64,000 bases of DNA from Brenneria roseae subsp. roseae (GTDB lineage: Bacteria > Pseudomonadota > Gammaproteobacteria > Enterobacterales > Enterobacteriaceae), in NCBI RefSeq assembly GCF_003115845.1, contig NZ_KZ819031.1, forward strand, positions 1 to 64,000, read 5' to 3'. A program made the position numbers and the translations under genes. Within the stretch, counting starts at the first letter, position 1. The number at the start of each line of letters is the position of its first letter. The notes under the pieces were generated by a model that did no database searches, was not told the origin of the DNA, and was given only the letters and a program-made list of their open reading frames with translations. Below are positions 1-8,140 of this stretch, in pieces.

Positions 1-205
1 GAACATCCAATTTAGATCTTCAACAGTGCGTTTAGCCGCTCGCCCTTTAACCAATTCTGACGATTCTGAACTTATAATTTTGGCCTTTGACCTTGAGTGA
101 CTTTTAGAGTCACTTCATAAGCACGTTGTTTTTCCTCACGTTCCGCTCATCCTGAGCGGAAAGGAATTCCGGCAACGTCCGAGAGTGCATAAGCACCACA
201 GCTAA

Positions 206-472
206 TCAGCCAATCGTCACACTTCCACCGCCGATCATGACACCGCCACAGCTAACGGCGTCCCCCGTACGTGCAGCGGGTTTGCCGTCAATAAAGACGC
301 TGGATGAACCACCGCTGATGATTCGGCTATGCCCGTGCGGGGCCAGAGGATCGCCTTGACGGGCCAGTGGAAGACCATCAACCTTAACGGTTGATGAACC
401 CGCCACGACGGAGGTTGGCGGATGACTTCCGTGCCCGGTATCAATATTGCCTACTTTAACTGCGTTGCCCAT
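206..472 (-). CDS. PAAR-domain T6SS spike-tip protein
   Basis: PAAR proteins form the sharpened tip on the VgrG trimer of type VI secretion systems and often carry or recruit an effector. The 88 residues are almost all PAAR repeat: glycine-rich, with GHGSHPPT near the start, a central QGDPLAPHGH and a closing GGGSVTIG. No extra toxin domain is attached, so this is a stand-alone tip. I chose the ATG at 472 because GAGGA lies seven bases upstream; a longer frame from a TTG at 502 overlaps the stop of the preceding gene and has no ribosome site. It is the last gene of a decayed minus-strand island with Hcp and DUF4123 remnants. No VgrG gene remains, so it would need a VgrG encoded elsewhere. Confidence 0.88.
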   Translation of the reverse strand: MGNAVKVGNIDTGHGSHPPTSVVAGSSTVKVDGLPLARQGDPLAPHGHSRIISGGSSSVFIDGKPAARTGDAVSCGGVMIGGGSVTIG

Positions 473-498
473 GCGACAATCCTCATTGTAAACAGTGA

Positions 499-1521
499 TC
501 AAATAACAGGAATGAACTTTCCATCAACAAGGGAGAATATAGGAGAAAAATACCCTACGCTATTATCTCCATCATCATCTTTGAATGTATAAGAAAGAGG
601 AGATATAGTCGGATCTGACTTATTAACAAATCGCACCATTCTTCCTTTATTCATTACTTCAATTTTATAATCATTCCAATTGATAGAGCGAATTTTAAAT
701 GAACTACTTTTGAAATCATTTTTGAAACTACGATCGTTATATATTTCGTCAGTAGAATTTCCGGTTGTAATTCCCCATGCTTGTAAAGATTCATTAAGGC
801 ATTTTTTTATTTCCGCATCATTTTTTTCAGCAAAAAGGTGCCAGAGATCGAGATAGGCAATTTTTAACGCTTGAATTTGCTCGGTTTTGCCAGTAAAAGG
901 AGCGGCTTTTGTCCATTTCCACTCTGGGAGATTTTTAAGATGGACTTTTTTAGTAAATTGATAGAGCTCCATCTCTGCTGGGAAATAGTTATCGATCAAA
1001 TAATTGGAAGGAAAATGTCCCATTTCAACCTGCTGTGCAGGAATTTTCCTTACTGATACTTCTTTAGTTTCAGCTTCGTTCGTTTTTTCGCTTGGTTGCG
1101 CATAGGGAACCCCGTCTTGACCGATAGCGATAGTAAGCTGACTCAATACCTTCGACTGCTCTCCTTTAAACGCGGTTAAAGCGACTTTACAACCCGCATC
1201 CGGTTTAAATGTCCTGCGGGCTTCATCACTGATATTCTCTTTTGAGAACCAGCCCAGTGCCCCGATTTCGGCAGTAATCTCATTCTCTCCATTTTCCAAA
1301 AATAACAACGCGTTAGTGCTGGAGGTGCCGAACCCTCTCCCGACAACTGCTGAATCCCGGTTATCCATCCCAAGCACGCCGTTGGTCTTGATAGCGCAAA
1401 ACGCCGAGTTAATATCAAATACGCTGCGGATCCTTAACGGCTCATTAGCAGCATTCGCGGTAGACATCATCATCACTCCTGACAGTATTAGGCATTTCCA
1501 TTGAAAAAACTTCCTCATCAT
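499..1521 (-). CDS. Secreted protein of unknown function in T6SS island, possible immunity protein
   Basis: I do not recognise the family. The 340-residue product opens with a clear Sec signal peptide: a basic start (MMRKFFQWK), a hydrophobic stretch and STANA-A as a likely cleavage site near residue 24, so the mature protein should be periplasmic. The start is the first of two adjacent ATGs, with AAGGA six bases upstream. It lies 17 bases after the effector-like fragment and ends 26 bases before the PAAR start. In orphan hcp-vgrG-DUF4123-effector-PAAR islands, a periplasmic protein between effector and PAAR is often the immunity protein. That role is inferred from position only. AT-content is visibly higher in its 3' half than in the flanking genes, as is common in such cargo. 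Confidence 0.7.
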   Translation of the reverse strand: MMRKFFQWKCLILSGVMMMSTANAANEPLRIRSVFDINSAFCAIKTNGVLGMDNRDSAVVGRGFGTSSTNALLFLENGENEITAEIGALGWFSKENISDEARRTFKPDAGCKVALTAFKGEQSKVLSQLTIAIGQDGVPYAQPSEKTNEAETKEVSVRKIPAQQVEMGHFPSNYLIDNYFPAEMELYQFTKKVHLKNLPEWKWTKAAPFTGKTEQIQALKIAYLDLWHLFAEKNDAEIKKCLNESLQAWGITTGNSTDEIYNDRSFKNDFKSSSFKIRSINWNDYKIEVMNKGRMVRFVNKSDPTISPLSYTFKDDDGDNSVGYFSPIFSLVDGKFIPVI

Positions 1522-1538
1522 GCGCTTTCCTTGTTTCT

Positions 1539-2270
1539 CTAACGTTTCGGATTGGATCCCATCGCCCAGGGCTCCTGACTCGGTTTTTTCACTGCATTAT
1601 ATCTGGGATTCGATCCCATGGCCCACGGCTGGGCGGGTATCACTTTGGGTTTTTCGATAACTCTCTCTTTACCAAAAAGATTCACTCTCATTGCCGATTT
1701 ATCCGCGTCTAATGGCCCGGCCAGTTCCGTTGTTGATTTGTATGAATAACTTCTATTCGAGCTATTTTTATCTTTACGAGAACCATCTTCTTTAACATCC
1801 GCCAGTAATGCCACCTCAGCTTTAATCCCATCATGGTATCCCACCAAATCAATACCCTTATCATGCGGATCCAGCTTCATTCCCGCTTCTGTTTTGAGAC
1901 GTCCTTCGGCCTTTAGGGCAATTTCAACAAACAACACTTTTGTTTCAAATGCCGTACTGACAACCCCTTCCAGCAAAAAGGCTAGCTTATTGTTGTCATC
2001 CTCGGGTGTGAAGGTCCATTGCGCCTGTTTATAGGCCGCTCCGACAGAAAAGTGCAGTTCCGCCGTCAATTTTATATAGCACTCAAGGAAACTGCCGCCC
2101 TTCGCGATATATTCCCGGCACTTCGCAGCAATACGCTCCACTTTGCAATAGGCGGCCAGAAGCTGTATCAGGTCTATTTTCATACTCATGCTAAGGAATG
2201 GCGCCGCGTACAGCCCCATAAAATGCGTGGCATCATCAACACGGTCTTTGCACTGATACGCGTAGGACAC
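1539..2270 (-). pseudogene. T6SS effector C-terminal fragment (probable)
   Basis: The frame from a GTG at 2270 gives 243 residues. The same frame stays open and protein-like for about 18 more codons upstream (GYRLFDYSVEPINLG just before the GTG) until a TGA near 2336, which suggests that the real N-terminal part is missing. The middle is rich in helix-forming sequence (KIDLIQLLAAYCKVERIA). The tail holds two copies of PWAMGSNP followed by RY or KR. Similar tails occur, as far as I recall, in large T6SS effectors of the BTH_I2691 type; I could not test this. It overlaps the DUF4123 fragment in another frame, as expected at a deletion junction. It could still be an intact small gene starting at the GTG. 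Confidence 0.5.
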
Positions 2271-2653
2271 CCCCAGATTAATCGGTTCAACGGAGTAATC
2301 AAAGAGGCGATAGCCGTTAACCCCTCAATGTATTTCACTTCCGCACAGTGATTCAGTAAATCAAGCTGTGGCTGGCTAATTTTCAAAAACTTTATTCGAC
2401 TCTTAGCCGTCGGCGGAAACTGGGCACGAACGGGCTGAAAATGCTCCTCCCGAATTGTTCCATTATGGACCGTCATCATTTTTTCAATCGGTCCCATAAA
2501 ACAGTGCAATTCCCATTCACTCAGAACATGGCATAAATCCCAGATATTCCGCGGATCATAAAAGCGGAAAAACACGGGTTTATCTTCTGAGGGAAGAAGA
2601 ACCTGTAAATATTTACGCAGATGGTGGCGTAAATCCTTCATGCTCATCGGCAG
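2186..2653 (-). pseudogene. DUF4123 T6SS effector adaptor, N-terminally truncated
   Basis: DUF4123 proteins are chaperone-adaptors that load effectors onto VgrG. This frame carries the typical second half of the domain: SMKDLRHHLRKYLQV, then PVFFRFYDPRNIWDL and WELHCFMGPIEKM. The first 40 or so residues of the domain are absent. Upstream the frame runs into DNA that encodes the Hcp N-terminus in another frame, so the present reading upstream of about 2653 is not native. The C-terminal stretch after about 2336 overlaps the effector fragment and may also be non-native. The pieces are in the standard order hcp, (vgrG), DUF4123, effector, PAAR, with vgrG and both flanks lost. It is unlikely to make a working adaptor. 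Confidence 0.72.
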
Positions 2654-2705
2654 TGATATTGCCCTGGGTTTTCCCTTCGATGCTGATATAGCATGGAGTT
2701 GGCAT
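2613..2705 (-). pseudogene. hcp: Hcp N-terminal stub (T6SS tube protein remnant)
   Basis: From the ATG at 2705 the first 20 residues read MPTPCYISIEGKTQGNITAD, the conserved start of the enterobacterial Hcp tube protein. AAGGAG sits seven bases upstream, so the original ribosome site is kept. After residue 20 the match ends; ten unrelated codons follow to a TAA at 2613-2615. Normal Hcp has about 160-170 residues. The DNA after the break is that of a DUF4123 gene in another frame, so a deletion fused the start of hcp to the middle of the adaptor gene and removed the rest of hcp, all of vgrG and the adaptor N-terminus. The hcp promoter may still transcribe the downstream cargo genes. Confidence 0.85.
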
Positions 2706-3110
2706 GGTCTTGCTCCTTGTTGATTGAACATGTGTTTGACTTCACCGTTCGTATAACAAAGACCATGCCATTTTTATGTTATTGTTTTTAAAGAAAAATT
2801 ACTTAACTCAAATTTTCCCTAAGTCAAATTTGAGCAAGAAATTGCGCAGACTTCCCGAATCGTTTGCAAACATTGCGCAAAAAGTGATTTATGCTGGAAA
2901 GTGAGCAAGAAGTTGCGCAGAATTGGTACTTACTCTGGAAGTTTGACTTAATGATGTGAGGCGACAGTCTTTTTGAAAGGTGCTACCGATGAATAACCAT
3001 AATAAGCCATTCTGCATCAGCGCTTTCTGATACCACTCGATAACGCTCATGCATCTCTCGTTGCTTCGGGCAACCGCGCACGTGTCCATGCGCAGGTACT
3101 CCACCGGGGG
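2706..3110. other. Intergenic stretch between hcp stub and rhmA with short repeats
   Basis: No supported gene. A 71-codon minus-strand frame (GTG at 3104) has no recognisable domain or ribosome site, and I left it out. Three copies of TTGCGCA occur at about 2843, 2874 and 2914. Two of them sit in a longer near-repeat, GAGCAAGAARTTGCGCAGA, at 2832-2850 and 2903-2921. Closely spaced repeats of this sort are seen at the ends of some insertion sequences, but no transposase or matching opposite end is visible. The hcp promoter should lie just right of 2706. Confidence 0.4.
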
Positions 3111-3917
3111 CTAATAACTGGCTTCTTTTGATATTGCGGGTTTCAAGTTGTGTCTGAAATGAGCTAACCGGTTATCCAGTGCCTCGGTATACAACATTGT
3201 GTCGACGCCCACAGCGACAAAATTCGCGCCCCAGAGAATCGCTTTTTCCGCCATGGCCGTATCCACTGCCAGAAAACCGGCGGATTTACCGGCGCGACGA
3301 ATGCACTTGATACTTTTTTCAATGACATGTTGTACCTCAGGATGCGCCGCATCGTCAGGATATCCTAACGACGCCGAGAGGTCTGCCGGACCGATAAAGA
3401 TTCCATCAATGCCATCAACCTCCAGCAAGGCATCCAGATTATCTATTGCCGTTTTACTTTCGGCCTGAATCAGCAGGCAAAGCTCTTCATTTGCCCGAGC
3501 CATGTAGCTATCCACTCGTCCCCATCGGGCGGCGCGAGCCACGCCGGCACCTACGCCACGTGCGCCCTGCGGAGGATAGCGAGTCGCGGCCACCAGTTCA
3601 CGAGCCTGATCAGCAGTATCAATCATCGGTACAAGCAGAGTACGCGCGCCAATATCCAGCACCTGTTTTATCAGTGCCCGCTGGCATTCCACCGGACGGA
3701 TAACGGGATGGCTATCATAAGGGGCAATGGCCTGCAACTGGTGGTATAGATCCTGAATAGTATTCGGCGCGTGCTCGCCATCTATCAGCAGCCAGTCATA
3801 GCCACTCGTGGACGCAATCTCCGCCAGATAGGATGAAGTACTACTCAGCCATAAACCTATTTGAGTTTCGCCGCGCGCCAGACCAGCTTTGAATGGATTG
3901 TGTAACGGATCGTGCAT
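3111..3917 (-). CDS. rhmA: 2-keto-3-deoxy-L-rhamnonate aldolase RhmA
   Basis: This HpcH/HpaI-type class II aldolase splits 2-keto-3-deoxy-L-rhamnonate to pyruvate and lactaldehyde, the last step of L-rhamnonate breakdown in the cytoplasm. The 268 residues are full length. Visible family motifs are LIDGEHAPN near residue 45, the metal-binding glutamate in [13 protein letters not shown] and [14 protein letters not shown]. The start at 3917 has AGGAA at the right distance. In E. coli the order is rhmR, rhmD, rhmT, rhmA; here the MFS transporter gene rhmT is missing and only about 185 bases separate rhmD from rhmA. It is probably in one minus-strand operon with rhmR and rhmD. A related 4-hydroxy-2-oxo-acid aldolase is possible on sequence alone, but the neighbours make RhmA most likely. 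Confidence 0.92.
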   Translation of the reverse strand: MHDPLHNPFKAGLARGETQIGLWLSSTSSYLAEIASTSGYDWLLIDGEHAPNTIQDLYHQLQAIAPYDSHPVIRPVECQRALIKQVLDIGARTLLVPMIDTADQARELVAATRYPPQGARGVGAGVARAARWGRVDSYMARANEELCLLIQAESKTAIDNLDALLEVDGIDGIFIGPADLSASLGYPDDAAHPEVQHVIEKSIKCIRRAGKSAGFLAVDTAMAEKAILWGANFVAVGVDTMLYTEALDNRLAHFRHNLKPAISKEASY

Positions 3918-4101
3918 AATGCTTTCCTATTAATTTTGGCCCAATAAAAACAGAGATGTCAGTCTGCTTCCCTTCAGGCTGAAGGGGCTCTGCGCAGCGA
4001 TGACGGAATTAGCGCCTAACTGCCAATATATTCACCGGATCGTGCAGAAAACACGCTTCCATCTCCATACAAACCAGAAGAGTGGGAAAAACCAGCGATG
4101 C

Positions 4102-5307
4102 TTAGTGGGTATATGGTCGCGTCAATACACAGTCGGGATTGAGTTCTACGCCAAAACCCGGTTTGTCGAGTGCCGATTTGTGTAGACGACCATTCTGCGG
4201 TACAGGCTCGTTGAGCAGCAATGGATCAAACTGTGGCCGCAGTTCACTGCAATCCGGGCTGGTCATCAGAAATTCGCTAAACGGGCTGTTGGTAAAAGTG
4301 ATCACCGCATGGTGGGAATAAACTGAGGAGCCGTGTGGCACAACCAGCTGACCGCGGGATTTTGCAATGGCGGCAATTTCCAGCAGCGTGGTCAATCCGC
4401 CGCACCAGCCGACGTCAGGTTGCATAATATCAATGCCGGTTTCGGAAAGTGTACGGAAGGATTGCAGCGTTCCGTGATGTTCGCCACTGGTCACCATCAT
4501 GCCTGGAGGCGCATTCCGTTTTAGCTCACGATAACCTTCAAATTGCTGTGGCGGCAGACACTCTTCAATCCATTTAAGGTTATAGGGCGCGCAGGCATAT
4601 GCAAGTTTGGTCGCGTAGTTGACGTCCTGGCTCATCCAGCAATCCAGCATCAGCCAGAAATCCGGACCGCATTTCTCACGGAAAGAGGCAACCATGGCGG
4701 CATCTTTACCAATACCCTCATCGCCATCGTGCGGACCCCAGTGCGCAGGCATTTTACCTCCGATAAAACCCATTTCTTTTGCCAGATCGGGGCGAGAACC
4801 TGTGGCATAAAAACAAACCTCATCGCGAACAGCCCCACCAAGCAGTTGGTATACGGGTAAATTTATTACCTTGCCAAAGAGATCCCATAGCGCCAGATCG
4901 ATACAGGAAATAGTATTCATCACCAGGCCACCGGAACCGGCATAGTACATGGACGCGTTCAGCATCTGATCGTGAATGAGTTTAATATCGCTGACGCTTT
5001 TTCCTTCAACAAATCGATTCAGGTGCTTTTCAACAATAAAACAGCCCATTTCGCCACCGGTCGAGATGGCAAAACCGGTCTGCCCATTGTCAGCTTCCAC
5101 TTCCACAATCAGCGTGCCAAGCACATTGATGCCAAACGACTGGCGGGACTGCTCATAGGCTTTGTACTTACTCATCGGCGTGGCAATGTGATCGTCAATC
5201 CAGTGATTGGCGCCCTGATCGTGATAGTCACCGCCGCCGCCGGCTTTATCTGCGGTCGCCCCACCGGTGAAATAGGCACGAATTTCTTTAATTTTCGGTA
5301 GTGTCAT
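4102..5307 (-). CDS. rhmD: L-rhamnonate dehydratase RhmD
   Basis: This enolase-superfamily enzyme converts L-rhamnonate to 2-keto-3-deoxy-L-rhamnonate. The 401 residues equal the family length. The three acidic magnesium ligands sit in [19 protein letters not shown] and VTSGEHHG, and the C-terminal histidine motif [13 protein letters not shown] supplies general acid/base residues. The N-terminal segment with [18 protein letters not shown] is the family's substrate-capping loop. Its ATG overlaps the stop of rhmR (ATGA), which indicates translational coupling. It makes the substrate of RhmA, encoded next. With rhmT absent, rhamnonate must come from intracellular L-rhamnose oxidation or through another transporter. 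Confidence 0.95.
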   Translation of the reverse strand: MTLPKIKEIRAYFTGGATADKAGGGGDYHDQGANHWIDDHIATPMSKYKAYEQSRQSFGINVLGTLIVEVEADNGQTGFAISTGGEMGCFIVEKHLNRFVEGKSVSDIKLIHDQMLNASMYYAGSGGLVMNTISCIDLALWDLFGKVINLPVYQLLGGAVRDEVCFYATGSRPDLAKEMGFIGGKMPAHWGPHDGDEGIGKDAAMVASFREKCGPDFWLMLDCWMSQDVNYATKLAYACAPYNLKWIEECLPPQQFEGYRELKRNAPPGMMVTSGEHHGTLQSFRTLSETGIDIMQPDVGWCGGLTTLLEIAAIAKSRGQLVVPHGSSVYSHHAVITFTNSPFSEFLMTSPDCSELRPQFDPLLLNEPVPQNGRLHKSALDKPGFGVELNPDCVLTRPYTH

Positions 5308-6104
5308 CGAATACTCCTTTCTTGTAATGCATGTTGGTCTACCGGGCTGCGCCAGCCAAGCAGACGGGAAATATCTCTGGCGCAGGCAATAGCCTGACTG
5401 GCAAGGTATTCACGATTTTCATCATTGATTTGAAAACTCGTCCCCACCAATGAGATCGCGGCGGTCAGTTCGTTGCTTGCGTTAAAAATAGGCGCGGCAA
5501 CACAGCGTACATCGGGATAGTCTTCGCCATTATCAAAGCTCCATCCCTGACGACGTATACGTAGCAGTTCTACTTTAAGCGCATCAGCATCCTTAATCGT
5601 ATTGGGGGTCACCGCGACAAATCGCAGGCCAGCAATAATTCGCGCCTGCTCTTCCTCCGGTTGCCAGGCAAGCAAACATTTACCAATGCCTGAACGGTGG
5701 AGGGATAGGCTTTTTCCTTCATGAGAGCGCACGCTGATAGTCGACGTTGATTCGACTTTGAGGATGTAATACGCATTACCGCTGTCAATAATACCCAGAT
5801 GGCATAACAGGTTAGTTTCCTGCATCAGCGCGGTCAGACGCTTGCGGGCAATCTCACGAATATCCATTCGTTCCAATGCGTGTCCAGCCAGTTCCACCAG
5901 GCGTGTCCACAGACAATAATTGTCATATATATCAACCGCAACGAAACGCTGTTTCTTCAATTCGGCCAGTAGCAGATAAGTGCTGCTTTTCGGTAAGGCG
6001 AGCCCTTCAATAATCTCAGCCGCAGGACAAGGGCCATGCTGCGAAATGAAATGGAGAATGGCGATAGCGCGGGTAAGCGCTGGAACGGGCGTTGATTCCA
6101 ACAT
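5304..6104 (-). CDS. rhmR: IclR-family regulator of the rhamnonate genes (RhmR/YfaX-like)
   Basis: The 266 residues have the IclR layout: an N-terminal winged helix ([15 protein letters not shown] to [15 protein letters not shown]) and a C-terminal effector-binding domain with [15 protein letters not shown] and [24 protein letters not shown]. It is the first gene of the operon and overlaps rhmD by ATGA, so it likely controls its own operon in response to L-rhamnonate or its keto-deoxy product. The same regulator could act on the divergent GH105 gene, since the 700-base region between them is shared. Family identity is secure; the specific name rests on synteny with E. coli yfaXW-U. Confidence 0.85.
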   Translation of the reverse strand: MLESTPVPALTRAIAILHFISQHGPCPAAEIIEGLALPKSSTYLLLAELKKQRFVAVDIYDNYCLWTRLVELAGHALERMDIREIARKRLTALMQETNLLCHLGIIDSGNAYYILKVESTSTISVRSHEGKSLSLHRSGIGKCLLAWQPEEEQARIIAGLRFVAVTPNTIKDADALKVELLRIRRQGWSFDNGEDYPDVRCVAAPIFNASNELTAAISLVGTSFQINDENREYLASQAIACARDISRLLGWRSPVDQHALQERSIR

Positions 6105-6141
6105 GCTGTACTCCAGTCTGATAATATGGAGACAGTTTCAA

Positions 6142-6157
6142 CATGATGCAGATCACA
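6142..6157. promoter_or_regulatory. Candidate CRP-cAMP site upstream of rhmR
   Basis: CATGATGCAGATCACA has a perfect right half (TCACA) and a partial left half (CATGA for TGTGA) with the six-base CRP spacer. It starts 38 bases upstream of the rhmR start codon on the minus strand. Catabolite control of sugar-acid genes is expected. Only sequence similarity supports the site. Confidence 0.45.
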
Positions 6158-6606
6158 AAATGTGACTCACTTCAAAAGTGGGTCGCTTATTCCCAATTAT
6201 CCCGGAGAAATAACTCAGAATGTGAGACTGTTCGTATTACGAGTACAGCATATTATACTCGTACTCTTGCCGAATATTGCTGCGTCGGTAATTTTTAGTG
6301 CAATATTTACAGACATACCGTTCATTAAGGCTATATCAACAGTAGTGAATATAAAAAACCAAACGAAAAACCAGTCTGATAATTTCAGAGTAAACCCACA
6401 AAAATAATAACCCTATAAATATGCAGCTTTTTTAGCCCGGCGATTATTTAGTCCAGCCCATTGTACTTTCCGTCTAAAAATCCGTGAGTATTATCACGTT
6501 TAATATACATAACTATCTTTTTTTTGTGTCTGATTTGGTTACTTTGATGAATATCACATAAATACTTCCTTAATTAATAGAATTTGTTTCCATGGATTAA
6601 GACTGT

Positions 6607-6624
6607 TGTCCAGTATTTTGGACA
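6607..6624. promoter_or_regulatory. Perfect inverted repeat, candidate operator of the GH105 gene
   Basis: TGTCCA, six spacer bases, then TGGACA forms an 18-bp palindrome about 180 bases upstream of the GH105 start. It has the size of a dimeric repressor or activator site. It does not match the KdgR consensus that controls most pectinolysis genes. RhmR is the nearest candidate regulator, but no binding is shown. Confidence 0.4.
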
Positions 6625-6802
6625 GAAAGCTGAATATTTAGGATTTCTCATGCCTGACACGATGAGGAAAATAACACAATGATGGCTATAGTTTTTGTTA
6701 TGCGCGTGTTTTACTGATAACTTCACGCTCTATTAATTAATACCAATCGAGATCGTTTTAAGTTGGTGACGTTTGATTATGAACAAATAAAGAGGAATTG
6801 GC

Positions 6803-7942
6803 ATGACCGTTTTCCCTGTAAAACACAATAAATTGTTATGTAAAAAAGAATTTCTGCTTCCCAAAGCCGAATTAAACCAAAAGATATTAAATGTTATTCA
6901 TAACTTAATTAACATTCGTGATGAAACAGGGGAGTTTCTCATTCGTCTTGATGATGGTCGGGTTGTTGATTCCAAAAGCTGGAATAGCTGGGAATGGACG
7001 CAAGGCGTAGGTCTATACGGTCTTTATCAGTATTATAATCAAACGAATGATCCTGATATCAAAGAAATTATGGAAAAATGGTTCGCTGAACAGTTAGCGG
7101 AAGGAACGCCGATCAAAAATGTCAATACGGTTTGCCCATTGCTGACGCTCGCCTATCTGTATCAGCAAAACCCTTGTTCCAGCTGGCTCAGTTATCTGGA
7201 AAACTGGACGGAATGGGTACTCTATGAAATGCCACGTACGGATTACCAGGGGTTACAACACATTAATTCTAACCGGGAGAATCATCAACAATTATGGGAT
7301 GACACGTTAATGATGTGCGCGTTACCCTTAATGAAGATAGGGAAATTACTTAATCGCCCTGAACTTGTTGAGGAGGCTGCCTACCAGTTTTTATTCCATA
7401 CCCAACAATTGATGGATAAAAAAACCGGGCTATGGTTCCATGGCTGGACATTTGATGGAAATCATAACTTCGCTAATGCACTTTGGGCCAGAGGGAATTG
7501 CTGGATTACCGTTGCTATTCCCGATTTTATTGAGCTTCTTGATGTTCCCCCTGAAAATGCGACCCGCCGCTATTTGCTCCAGGTTCTTGAGCGCCAGATT
7601 AAAACATTAGCCGAATGTCAGGATGAAAGTGGTCTATGGCATACATTGCTTGACGATCCGTCATCTTATCTGGAAAGTTCAGCGACGGCAGGTTTCGCCT
7701 ATGGGATCCTGAAAGCAGTACGCAAACGTTATATTAGTAAAGATTATGCAGTAATAGGTGAAAAGGCCATTAAAGGGCTATTGGATAATATTGATGAAAG
7801 TGGTCAGTTAAACCAGGTTTCCTTTGGTACCGCACTTGGAAAAGATTTGGATTTTTATAGAAATATCCCTTTAACCTCAATGCCATACGGTCAATCCATG
7901 GCAATACTGGCACTAACCGAATATCTTCGGACTTATATTTAA
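6803..7942 (+). CDS. rhiN: Unsaturated rhamnogalacturonyl hydrolase (GH105, RhiN-like)
   Basis: GH105 enzymes remove the unsaturated galacturonyl residue from rhamnogalacturonan-lyase products by adding water to the double bond. The 379 residues match RhiN/YteR length. The catalytic aspartate region LWDDTLMM is at residues 164-171, and other family marks are SWEWTQGVG near residue 62, GWTFDGNHNFANALWARGNCW and LESSATAGFAYGI. There is no signal peptide, so it acts in the cytoplasm on imported disaccharides. GAGGA lies seven bases before the ATG. It is followed by a TogB-like binding protein and faces the rhamnonate operon across a shared control region, which fits conversion of pectin side-chain rhamnose through rhamnonate. 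Confidence 0.9.
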   Translation: MTVFPVKHNKLLCKKEFLLPKAELNQKILNVIHNLINIRDETGEFLIRLDDGRVVDSKSWNSWEWTQGVGLYGLYQYYNQTNDPDIKEIMEKWFAEQLAEGTPIKNVNTVCPLLTLAYLYQQNPCSSWLSYLENWTEWVLYEMPRTDYQGLQHINSNRENHQQLWDDTLMMCALPLMKIGKLLNRPELVEEAAYQFLFHTQQLMDKKTGLWFHGWTFDGNHNFANALWARGNCWITVAIPDFIELLDVPPENATRRYLLQVLERQIKTLAECQDESGLWHTLLDDPSSYLESSATAGFAYGILKAVRKRYISKDYAVIGEKAIKGLLDNIDESGQLNQVSFGTALGKDLDFYRNIPLTSMPYGQSMAILALTEYLRTYI

Positions 7943-8140
7943 TCCTGGAGATATCATTAACATGTTCTTGTGTTGAGGTTTTATCGGAATATCGACAAAG
8001 ATTAAGATAATTTTATAAATTTCGCTTTTATCACCTTATTTTTGGAACAGAAATCCTGAGCCAACGATAAGGTGATGAGGTTCCCATTGCGACAAACAGG
8101 ATAAATCCTGATGTTATAAATCGTAATAAGGATGGGTAAT

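Larger units (their letters stand above)
6105..6802. other. 700-base divergent control region between rhmR and the GH105 gene
   Basis: AT-rich and non-coding as far as I can judge. An 81-codon plus-strand frame at 6162-6407 has no ribosome site or recognisable domain. The region holds a CRP-like site near rhmR (6142-6157) and a perfect inverted repeat nearer the GH105 gene (6607-6624), both listed separately. Such a long spacer fits several regulators acting on both promoters. Confidence 0.6.

Noticed and set aside
1-205. Minus-strand frame open to the left edge (about 37 codons from a TGA near 113)
   Set aside because: No start codon with a ribosome site and no domain; too short to support.
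2889-3104. 71-codon minus-strand frame right of the hcp stub
   Set aside because: GTG start without ribosome site, no recognisable domain, and it runs through the repeat region.
6162-6407. 81-codon plus-strand frame in the rhmR upstream region
   Set aside because: Starts inside the CRP-like region, no ribosome site, composition like AT-rich spacer.
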